From Tranzscheliella williamsii (Eukaryota; Basidiomycota; Ustilaginomycetes; Ustilaginales; Ustilaginaceae), in contig JALBYF010000036.1 in NCBI GenBank assembly GCA_023212725.1, forward strand, positions 1 through 64,000: DNA of 64,000 nucleotides. The letters run 5' to 3'. The translations under genes were made by a program, and so were the position numbers. How positions within the stretch are numbered: the stretch's first letter is position 1; every line of letters starts with the position of its first letter. This document shows positions 1-9,030 of the stretch, one piece after another. Below the pieces are notes generated by a model. It saw only the letters and a program-made list of their open reading frames with translations. It did not search any database and had not been told where the DNA came from.

Positions 1-565
1 CACATTCCACATTCGCATCGCGCATCGGGCAAAAGAGGTATACCTAGGGAAAACGGGGGTATATATATCACCGCCCTTTCCTTTTTGGTCTTTCATTCAT
101 TTTTGCATCTTTTTTTCCCCATTTTCCCGGGTCACCTGTACTAGGGGTTTTTTTTCTCTTCGACCGGCTAACCTACCGCCCCGCTTTGACTCGCGCCAAC
201 ACTCTCCCAGCAGCTTAACTGCAATAGTCACAATGTATAAAGTACGCAACGCTCTGTAAGGTCAAAGCCATGTTTGCTCAATGAACCTCCTTACGCCTAT
301 CGCAGAACTGGGTCGCGCTAGTAGGTTTGCGGGTCAATGAATCATTTCCCGATTCATCACAAATGCTGCCCTTCGGATTGGCCAAACCTATCGATCTAAC
401 AGTATGCATTCTTGTTTCTGTCGGGAAAAACCCGGGCGAGTCATGCGCCTTGTGGTCGGAAGATGCTGGCAAGTGGGGTGAGCTGGGGATGAAGGTGGCG
501 AGGGACGAGATTTTAGTTCCACCGTACCTCTCTGCTCCATCGTCTGCCCATCGCCGTTTGCAAAC
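1..565. other. Gene-free left edge, upstream of LYS4
   Basis: No supported gene. The stretch has pyrimidine-rich runs (about 75-160) and a TATATATA element at 60-67. That element is about 500 nt from the LYS4 start codon, so it may serve another transcript or none. Confidence 0.6.
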
Positions 566-2773
566 ATGAGGGCATCGAACATTTTCCGGCTAGGAAGCGC
601 TCGAGTTTCCGGTGGTAGTAGTGGTGCTGGGGCTTGGTGTCTGCGGCGCGGACTGGCGACTCACGCCGCTCAGACTCCCTCTGGCACTTACAACCTGGTG
701 GAGAAGATCGTACAGAAGTATGCGGTGGACGGGACGCCCGGCTCGCATGTCAAGTCCGGCGACTACGTCTCCATACGGCCCGGTACGGTCATGACGCACG
801 ACAATACCGGCCCCGTGATCTCCAAGTTCGGCTCGATCGGCGCCACGTCGATCTACAACCCGGACCAGGTCGTCTTCGCCCTGGATCACGATGTCCAGAA
901 CAAGTCGTCTAAGAACCTCGAAAAGTACAGCAAGATCGAGAGCTTCGCACGCAAGCATGGCATAGACTTCTACCCTGCAGGCCGTGGTATTGGCCACCAG
1001 GTGCTCGTCGAAGAGGGGTACGCCTTCCCGCAGACCTTGGCCGTCGCCAGCGACAGCCACTCCAACATGTATGGTGGCGTCGGCTGTCTCGGCACCCCCA
1101 TCGTCCGCACCGATGCTGCTGCCATTTGGGCGACCGGGCAGACTTGGTGGCAGATCCCTGAGGTGGTCAAGGTTGAGCTTAAAGGCGAGCTGCCACCCGG
1201 CGTGACCGGTAAGGACGTGATCGTCGCCCTGTGCGGCTACTTTAACAAGGACCAGGTCCTGAACGCCGCCATCGAGTTCCATGGATCTGGCCTCAGATCA
1301 CTTTCTGTTGAGGAAAGGCTCGCTATTGCCAACATGACTACCGAGTGGGGTGCGCTTGCCGGCCTCTTCCCCACCGACGACGTCACGCTGGCCTGGTACG
1401 AGAAGCAGATCCGCAAGCGCGACAAGCTCGAGTTCCAGATCGGCTCTTCGCCTTCTCCATCGCACTCGCATCCGAGACTGAACATGCAGCGTCTCGACGA
1501 GCTCTCGCGGGCGCTCCTGCTGCCGGACTCGGGTGCGTTCTACTCGAAGCATCTCACACTCGACCTGGCCACGCTGGTCCCGCACGTCAGCGGGCCGAAC
1601 TCGGTTAAGGTCTCGACGCCGCTTGACAAGCTAGCGGCGCAGAACATCGGCATCCACAAGGCGTATTTGGTCTCCTGCGTCAACTCGCGCGCGTCGGATC
1701 TGCGCGCGGCCGCCGATGTGATCCGCGGCAAAAAGGTGGCCGAAGGGGTCGAGTTCTACGTCGCTGCCGCCAGCAGCGTTGTGCAGCGCGAAGCGGAGGA
1801 GTCGGGAGATTGGGCTGCGCTCATCGCGGCGGGCGCTAAGCCGCTCCCTGCCGGCTGTGGGCCCTGCATCGGCCTCGGTGTGGGGCTGCTAGAGGACGGC
1901 GAGGTGGGCATCTCGGCCACCAACCGGAACTACAAGGGCCGGATGGGTTCGCCGAATGCCGAGGCATATCTGGCGAGCCCTGCCGTGGTGGCTGCCTCGG
2001 CGATCGAGGGCCGGATCTGCGGGCCGGCCGATTTGGATCCCAGCCTCCTGCCGCCGAGCGATGGGTTGCAGTACTCGATCACTAGCGCTGCCGGCGCCAG
2101 CACCGCTGCACCGGCCGCGACAGAGGGGAGTGGCGTCGAGATCTTGCCGTCGTTCCCGACGCAGTTCGCAGGCCCGCTGATCTTTGCACCGCAGGACAAC
2201 TTGAACACGGACGGGATCTACCCGGGCAAGTACACATACCAGGACGACATTACACCGACGCGGCAGGCGGAGGTGGTCATGGAGAACTACGATGCGGAAT
2301 TCGCCGGGCTCGTCGCAAAGCTGCGCGCAGGGTTGGGCGACAGCACCGACGGGGTGTTGCGCGGACCGATCCTGATCGGCGGGTACAACTTCGGCACCGG
2401 CTCGAGCCGGGAGCAGGCAGCAACGGCGCTCAAGTACGCCGGTATCCCGCTCGTCCTCGCCGGCAGCTTCGGCGACATCTTCAAGCGCAACGCGATCAAC
2501 AACGGCCTGATCTGCCTCGAGTGCCCCGCGCTCGTCCAACAGCTCACCGCCCGCCACCTCGGCCCCGCCGCCCCCCGCAACGCCAAGTCCATCCTGCTCG
2601 ACAACTCCACCGCCACCATCGACGCCAGCACCGGCTCCCTCCACCTCTCCTACTCCCACAACGGCTCCCCCATCACCGCCACCTACACCACAAAACCCGC
2701 CGGCATCGGCAAATCCGTCCAGGAAATCTACACCGCCGGCGGTCTCGAACGCTGGGTCAAGCTGCGTATCTAG
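566..2773 (+). CDS. LYS4: Homoaconitase, mitochondrial
   Basis: Single-exon gene, 735 aa. Homoaconitase interconverts homocitrate and homoisocitrate in the fungal alpha-aminoadipate route to lysine, in the mitochondrial matrix. The first 30 or so residues are rich in Arg, Ser and Ala with no acidic residue, as expected for a mitochondrial presequence. The aconitase core has HDNTGPVISKF near residue 78 and ASDSHSNMYGG near 161. The three cysteines expected to bind the 4Fe-4S cluster are C371 (in SCVNSR), C431 and C434 (in CGPCIGL). The C-terminal swivel domain carries GGYNFGTGSSREQ near residue 597. Most aconitase-family proteins have Thr after the first cluster cysteine; here it is Val. The length fits fungal Lys4. 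The start ATG at 566 is the first in frame and precedes the presequence. It converges on SVF1. Codons become strongly C-ending toward the 3' end. Confidence 0.96.
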   Translation: MRASNIFRLGSARVSGGSSGAGAWCLRRGLATHAAQTPSGTYNLVEKIVQKYAVDGTPGSHVKSGDYVSIRPGTVMTHDNTGPVISKFGSIGATSIYNPDQVVFALDHDVQNKSSKNLEKYSKIESFARKHGIDFYPAGRGIGHQVLVEEGYAFPQTLAVASDSHSNMYGGVGCLGTPIVRTDAAAIWATGQTWWQIPEVVKVELKGELPPGVTGKDVIVALCGYFNKDQVLNAAIEFHGSGLRSLSVEERLAIANMTTEWGALAGLFPTDDVTLAWYEKQIRKRDKLEFQIGSSPSPSHSHPRLNMQRLDELSRALLLPDSGAFYSKHLTLDLATLVPHVSGPNSVKVSTPLDKLAAQNIGIHKAYLVSCVNSRASDLRAAADVIRGKKVAEGVEFYVAAASSVVQREAEESGDWAALIAAGAKPLPAGCGPCIGLGVGLLEDGEVGISATNRNYKGRMGSPNAEAYLASPAVVAASAIEGRICGPADLDPSLLPPSDGLQYSITSAAGASTAAPAATEGSGVEILPSFPTQFAGPLIFAPQDNLNTDGIYPGKYTYQDDITPTRQAEVVMENYDAEFAGLVAKLRAGLGDSTDGVLRGPILIGGYNFGTGSSREQAATALKYAGIPLVLAGSFGDIFKRNAINNGLICLECPALVQQLTARHLGPAAPRNAKSILLDNSTATIDASTGSLHLSYSHNGSPITATYTTKPAGIGKSVQEIYTAGGLERWVKLRI

Positions 2774-2991
2774 CCTCCCTACCCAGATAGAACCTACGCA
2801 TTTCGCTCTTCATCGCGCTCTCTAATCACGATTTGGAGTCGATTATTCAGATGCCTAAACCCAAGCCTGCGCGTATGCGTGGCCGCCGCGATAGCGAACA
2901 CAGAGCGTCCTATTACATGCAGCCAAATAGGATCCAGTATATACAGGGGAAACAAGGCCATCGAGCGGTTGAAGGACGTAAGGAGGCGCTA

Positions 2992-4488
2992 CTAACCGCT
3001 GATGAAAGTGTGTTCCTCGAAAAGAGAGCCGGTGACCTCGGCGGAACCTTGGCCAGCAGCGCCATCGTAACCGGCCGGGAGGGTGATTTTGAGAACGGCA
3101 GGGTTGAGCGTCTGGTAAATGTAGGGCTTGGTGCCGGCAACGTAGTTGACCAGCTTGCGCACCATGTAGGGGATCTCGGCCAGGACGTCAACCTTGTCCA
3201 CCAGGCCCTTGGTCTCGGAAGAGGGGTAGGGCTTGCCGAGCTCGACGTGGAGGTGCGCCTCCACCTTTTGATCTACAGCACCCTTGCCGGTCGTGCCATC
3301 GAGGAGAGGACCCTGCCAGTTGTATTCGATTGCTTGCGGTGCTTGATATCCCGTATCCTGGTCCAACATGGGTTGGAGATGCTTGACGCCGGATGCACTG
3401 TGCTTGCTCGGCTCGGCCTCGGTAGCTTTGGCAGCCTTAGTGGAGGCAGTGACGGAAATCAGCTTGCCATCGACGACAATGGAGCCAATGTTGACGGTCA
3501 ACGGCTGTAGGCCCGACGAAGAAGCGGTCGAGGAGTCAGCAGCTCCGGCGACGGTTCCGTAGTCAGGAGTGGTGGTGAACTCCATCATGACGCCGCTGGC
3601 CCGACCCAGCTTGTCGTCCTGGCCCTGGAAATTGGCAAAGTTCCAGGTGGCAGCCACGAGATTAGGACGCATTCCCTGGATAGCGTGCACGAACATGCCT
3701 TTGCCCTGAGCGTCGATGGCCTTACCATGCGAGATGATGTGGCCTTCCGACTCAGCAACGGGCCAGAAACGATGCACGACGTAGCCGTCCGGATTGCCGA
3801 GATTGGTGCCAAAGTAGCTAAAGCCGCCCTTGGGCCCGGTGCCGAGCTTCCACCCTTCGACAGCGCTAGGTCGAACAAAGGAGTAGGAGAGTTGGAGATC
3901 GGGACTGAGGTTGGCAGTGATGGAGTATTTATCTTCTCCCTTGCTGGTTGTAGTGAAGAGGACGGTGAATTCGGCGGCCTTGCTCGATCTCTTGTCTCCC
4001 TGTGGCCCATCGGTTCCGGCGACCGGAGGCGTGGTAAACTTGGTGACGTTGACGGACTTCCAGATCTTCTCGCCGGTAGCCGGGTTGAAGTACTTGAAGG
4101 TCATCTGCACCTGGGGGTACCACAGACCAACAGAAGAGTGGATGATTTGCGAGGTGGCAAAACTGCCGTCATCGAGAACGGTATACCAGGTCTGAGTCTC
4201 TGTGGTAAAACCACCGGCACAAGTCCACTCGAGATCGGAGCTCTCCAGAGGGCCAAAAAGCGAGTCCTGAGGGACGGTGTCCGTGACAGCATGAAAGTTA
4301 GCGGTGGAAGGCGCAGCGTTGGCCCGGGCGGCTGCATCAGCGGCATCGCCCTTGCTGTATGTTTAGCGAAATGGGATCAAGGAAGGAGGATCAGACCTAA
4401 TTTCGACAATCGGCTCATTGCCAAGAAGGCTACGGAACGAGTGACGGACCGCATATGCAACTTACAGCCATGAACCCCAGCCGGACAT
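2992..4488 (-). CDS. SVF1: Survival factor Svf1 family protein
   Basis: Two exons, 461 aa: exon 1 4466-4488 (only 23 nt), intron 4355-4465, exon 2 2992-4354. Splicing GTAAGT to ACAG joins MSGWGSW to LKGDAADAA without a frame break, giving the N-terminus typical of Svf1. Svf1 is a lipocalin-like cytosolic protein needed in yeast to survive oxidative and cold stress and linked to ceramide transport to the Golgi. Family hallmarks seen are YVVHRFWP and the very conserved block around GMFVHAIQGMRPNLVA. A linker rich in Ser, Ala and Lys (about 325-360) separates the two halves. Reading only the large exon would lose about 90 N-terminal residues, including the SSDLEW segment. Function is by family; the exon structure is read from the sequence. 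Confidence 0.93.
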
Positions 4489-5522
4489 GATGTGCGGCCC
4501 TCGAAATTTGTTGCGGTGAGCGAGAGAATGCAAGTAGAAGGCGGCAGGAGCACGGATATGGTGAGGGGGAAGGGAAATGCTGTGACAGCCTCGGGCAAGA
4601 GACGACAAGCTGCTGACGATGTTCAACACTAGTGTGACTTTTTTGTGACCGAATCAGGATGAAGTTGGGCATGTGCACCCCTCTCTTCCATTCCCAAGCA
4701 CCGCACGAGCACGCGCCACCCTGCGACTGAGCCACTGCTAACAGTACCTACTTACGCACAAGATACACTAACCCTAGTAGGGGCGCCTGCCGTCCAAATC
4801 CACAAATGCACATCGAAAATGTGAATTACACACCCAGCACGCTTGCCATTTGCGCTCGAAACAAATTGATGGGAAAAAGGACCGTGCTTGCGTGTGTCTG
4901 TCTGTGTCTTTTGCAAGTGTCGGTGGGCTAAGGCCGGTCCATATCACCCTAACACGCATGCAACACGCATGCAACACGCATCCAACATGACGACGCGTCT
5001 AAGGCTGACTCTTCAAAGCGCACGCATCACAGCTACAGTAATCGCCGTGAATTGCACTGGATCGTAGATCGGATCGAAAGAAGCGATCGGCCCTTGGTGT
5101 GCTTCTGTTAAGCCCGCTTGGTTTCGGCGCTTGGACGGTGGCGTGGTGGCGACGCCAATGTAGATAGTACGATAGCGGCTACATCGCTGCAATCTTGCAT
5201 AGACCATGCACTATCCGGCCGTGACAGGCTGCACGCCCAGACAGGCGACACACAGGCGGATTGCATATGTATCTGCCGGACGCACAGCTTAGTTCCTCCT
5301 CCGACCCACCTAGCGCCGCTTTCGACCTGATTTATGTCATACTCGTGACGTGTCGCTGCACGGACTGGGAGTGGACAACAAGGGGTCTCTGATTGCTGTG
5401 TGCGACGCGAGCTAGCGAGCAGCGGGAGTCGAGATGCATGATGAGATCTGCGGTGGCCTGCAGCGCAGATCGAGACAGGTCGGCGCCCTACGCGGACGAC
5501 GCGTGCAGGCAGCGGCCACGCT
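4489..5522. other. Intergenic: SVF1 promoter side
   Basis: Upstream of SVF1 and downstream of the secreted-protein gene. It holds a short tandem repeat at 4951-4983. Several open frames exist here, including a 161-codon one on the minus strand at 5108-5593, but none shows a domain, signal peptide or splice support. Confidence 0.5.
4951..4983 (+). repeat. Tandem repeat, 11-nt unit x3
   Basis: Three head-to-tail copies of AACACGCATGC, the last with one change (G to C at the tenth base). Non-coding, upstream of SVF1. No function can be assigned. Confidence 0.85.
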
Positions 5523-6041
5523 TCAGAGTAAAGGCCAGTCGTCTCCAGGGCAGACGGGTTTGTGCTCGTGATGATCTTTTCCGTCGCCCACATAAAAAGC
5601 GCAGCATTGCCTACCGTCCTTCTCGACGACCGACAGTTCTTGGATAATCATAAAGCCACCATTATCGGCAGGCCGTCTCAGACTGACATCCGGCCCGCAC
5701 GTCATAACGTAAACTGCGCGTGCGATCAAGGCAGACAGGGACAGTCAGCCTTCGCGCCAGGCGACAAGGGAGCGGCGTAACAAAAGCTTACAATGGTGCT
5801 GCCCGGACCACACCGTATCCTTAGGGGGATCCGAAACGTAGTCGGTCGCCCTGCCGTACGTCCGAGCACACAAAAAGCCCGGCTGCGCGGCTGGCTTGCA
5901 GCGGCTTTGCCATAGCTTGTCATCCGTGATGATTGGTGTCAGTCTAACTGAAAAATCATCACGATCGTCTTCGATGACGCCGTCCCCATTCGACCCGCAA
6001 ACCAACAAAGCGATGAAGATGGCTGTCTTGAACGGAAACAT
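5523..6041 (-). CDS. Small secreted cysteine-rich protein (candidate effector)
   Basis: Not recognised as a known family. Two exons: 5792-6041 and 5523-5713, with a 78-nt intron (5714-5791). The intron has GTAAGC at its 5' end, a CTGAC branch-like site and GCGCAG at its 3' end, and joins phase 1 to phase 1 exactly. The product is 146 aa. It starts with MFPFKTAIFIALLVCGSNG, a typical signal peptide with a likely cut near residue 19. The mature chain is acidic and hydrophilic with six cysteines at 48, 58, 89, 120, 121 and 138, an even number including an adjacent pair. There is no membrane segment after the signal. A secreted, short, cysteine-rich product fits the general profile of smut-fungus effectors, but pathogen function is inference. 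It sits alone between SVF1 and TFIIB with about 1 kb of free DNA on each side. Confidence 0.72.
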
Positions 6042-7162
6042 AGTTAAAAGGAGCTAGCCTTGTTCGGGAAAGCGGTGGTGGGTATTGATCGAGGAGCCTG
6101 GCGGACCCTGCATCTTCGTCTGGCTTTTAACTCTTTTTCCACATGGAGCCCGCGCAGGTAGGAACCTTGCGAAGCAAAGACAGCGACTCTTGCCCTGCTG
6201 TGGAGACGTCGACAGGCGGAGAACAGGTGCAGTGCAGTGCAACTTCTCGCTGCGCGGTTATATGTGGCTTGGTGGGGTCTTGTTGCGCAGCAAGGCGAAT
6301 TGAGGGGGTGGGAGCATAGGCGTGAGCTAAGTGCAGGTTGCTGTTGTACGCGTTCGGCAGTGCCACCTCATCTGGCTCGTATGTGGGCCTGGTGCAGCGC
6401 CACCCAATACCACCGTGGGCGATTGCTGAGGCTCAAACGCTTCGCGCGAGCGGTGCGGCGCCCACGGACAGCCTTTTCTCGCAGCCCGCCTAGACCAGAT
6501 CGGTAACCAACCGTACTTCAATGCTCATGGGAAAAGCCGCGGATAACCATAATGGCGCGCGGGTTGCTAATTTCGCTTTTCCTTCTCTCCTTTCTGCATA
6601 CTAGCCGCACCCTGACAGGCCGTGAACCCTGCCAGTAGAAAGACATACCCTGTCTGCCTATTTAGATGGCCGCTGACATGTGCTCGTACCTTGCTGCCTT
6701 GCTGCCATGCTTGCTTGTCACTGAGCCCCATCTCGCTAGGGCATGCGTTTGGAAAACAACATCGGCATAGCATAACGGCAATCCAATATGGACTATGCCT
6801 CTCTACGTAGCTGTCTCGTCAGAGGTCGAGGGCTTGTCATTTGCTGCGTCTCACCTTCGACCTCAAACAAGACGGCCGCTCGCCATGATCGAGCCCGTCT
6901 ATGCCCATGTGAATTTGCCCCTACTTCAGCACACAGACGGTAATAGTGCGGATGCCCGGAGGATTGGGATTTTTTGCTTTTGATTTTACTGCCTGGATCA
7001 GGAACAAGACGATATCGACAAGGGTGCGTATTATATGTCTTTTTAGCTTGGGTTCGGGCGATTTACATAGCGAGTCGATCTTCTAGGGTGAAGACACATG
7101 GCCTCTGACTAGGCGCAGCACTGACCGTGCCTATTTTTTGTTTCTATGCTCGACCTCGAAGA
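6042..7162. other. Intergenic: promoter side of the secreted-protein gene
   Basis: About 1.1 kb between the start of the secreted-protein gene and the end of TFIIB. No open frame here has a signal peptide, recognisable domain or splice-supported extension. The unusual length for this window may reflect a regulated promoter, which is inference. Confidence 0.5.
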
Positions 7163-8482
7163 CTAAACATCGAGTCGGGAAATGTCCATCTGCGGGCTCT
7201 TCGCCAGGATGTCGGGTGTAGCAATCTTGTCTTTGTGCTTGAGCAGTTCCTTGAACGAGTTTTTGATTGTGACGTCGCTGACACCAGCAGCTTGACTGAT
7301 CCTTTTGGCGCCCTTGTCCACGCCCCACAGCAAAGTGGAAAAGTAGATGCAGGCAGCAGCGATCGTAATCGGGCTTCTTCCAGCCAGGATGCCCAATTCC
7401 CTCACTCGCGCTGTGATGTCCTCGGTCGATCGTGTAACGCGCATTTCCAGCCCCAGATGGTTACAATATCGACCCACCAAGTCAGCAGCACCAGTCGGTC
7501 CGATACCGATCGGTGTAGACGTCCCGCTATTGGTGCCGCTTGTCCGTGAGCCATCCACCGAGCCGGTACCCGTCGCGTTCAATCCGAAGGCCTGTTGCAT
7601 CTCCTTGAAACACTGGCCAATGTGCTTCTTGCTGACGCTGGTTAGTGAACAAATCTCGGGGAATGTGCGCGGGACATGATTCATTTTGCAAGCCACGTAA
7701 ATGGCGGCTGCAATAATGGCATCGGGCTTTTTACCACGAAGGATCTTCTCCTCTTCAACCCGTCTGTACGCCTGCTTTGCGACGTCAGACACAGTTCGTG
7801 GCAGATGAATCGAGTCGCACTTCCGCTGAATATCCTCAAATGCGTCTAGCATATTTCGATCCCGCGTGCCGGTCGCCCTGTTCATGGTCCTCTGCAAATC
7901 TCTTGAGGCGCCCGTGCCACCATCCCTAAAGCCAATTCGCGATTCTAGCTGCTCATTGATACCGTCCAGCAGAGGATTGCTGGCAGCACCGACACGGGAC
8001 GGATCATCTCCATCTTCGTTGGCAAACGTTCGCCATTCGGACCGCGTATCGATGATGTTCTCTCCAACCACCAGACCGCAGTCTGCGCAGACCAGATCGC
8101 CAGAGTCGAATTCCTCTGCCAAATTCGGCGGATCCAGCTTGCAGTCCCGGCAAATCAGGCGGACGTTCAGATCAGGAACAAAGTCGTCTTCGCCCTTGGG
8201 TGCATCGCCCCGATCAGCAGCATACCGTGCAGTCAGCGCGAAAGGCTTTGCAAAAGCATTCTGAAGATGCGGCAAAGAATCCAAGAAAACGAAAGGAGAA
8301 CAGTGTCAGTACTGCTGACAAAATCAAGAGATTGTTGGCACTAGAGCGCCACATATGACTATCATCACACTCAGAGAGCACAACGCGGGCAGACAGTCTC
8401 AGGCAGAAAGAGGAAAGGGGTGTGGCAAATCATCAGGAGATAAGATGCTAACCTGTGACGGTCTTGCGATATCAGCTGTCAT
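7163..8482 (-). CDS. SUA7: Transcription initiation factor TFIIB
   Basis: Two exons, 375 aa: exon 1 8453-8482 (30 nt, MTADIARPSQ) and exon 2 7163-8260, intron 8261-8452. The 3' splice site TTCAG is the first AG after a TACTGAC branch site. The 5' site is GTTAGC, a weaker match, so exon 1 is the least certain part. TFIIB bridges TBP and RNA polymerase II in the nucleus. The N-terminal zinc ribbon has C47, C50, C68 and C71 (CRDC and CADC), followed by the B-reader/linker (SEWRTF) and two cyclin-like repeats. The second repeat is preceded by a Ser/Gly/Thr-rich insert of about 30 residues (GTGSVDGSRTSGTNS). Repeat hallmarks include KKPDAIIAAAIYVACK and RSPITIAAACIYF. It shares a divergent promoter with NUP107. 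Confidence 0.93.
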
Positions 8483-9030
8483 GCTTGTCGACTGAAGTTT
8501 TGCTGTAACTGAAACTTGCCCCGCTCTGCGCTCGATGCTCTTCGCCTGGGAGAGTCAGGCTAAAGCAAATTAAGCGGATGGAACAGCCAACAGACAGATC
8601 AAGTATCTAGCTGGCGGATATAGAGGAGCAAGCGAAGGCGGCGTGATGACAGCAATCGACGGCTTGCCTCTATATAGTTTCGGAGCAATAGCTTCCTGTA
8701 CGAGCGTATACGACAGAGCAAGATCGTCTTCTGCTGCTGGTGGGTCAGACAGATGATGGTGGCGAGAGCGAGAGATCCGCAGCAATCCACTCTCGGCGCG
8801 GGTAGAATCTAATAGTTGAGCCACTTCACTCAATACGGCCTAAACTCAGCTTTGCAAATTGGAGGGCAGTCTTCTCGTACGAGACTGGGCAGAAGAAGGG
8901 CGGAAGATGAGACTTCCCACCTTCCCTAGATCCCCGTCCCTGTCGTTGATCGTGTTTCATCTACATTGGCTACCTCTATTACATCTTTCGTGGCTTTCTA
9001 CATCATTGCTTATCATCGGAACCAGCGGTC
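8483..9030. promoter_or_regulatory. Divergent promoter region, TFIIB / NUP107
   Basis: A 548-nt region between two divergent start codons, so it must hold both promoters and 5' leaders. The part just upstream of NUP107 is pyrimidine-rich. No TATA box is evident near either start. Confidence 0.6.

Noticed and set aside
1889..2659. 256-codon frame antisense to LYS4
   Set aside because: A shadow of GC-rich coding sequence; the product is low-complexity Val/Ala/Gly.
5108..5593. 161-codon open frame on the minus strand
   Set aside because: No ATG context, domain or signal; it overlaps the end of the splice-supported secreted-protein gene.
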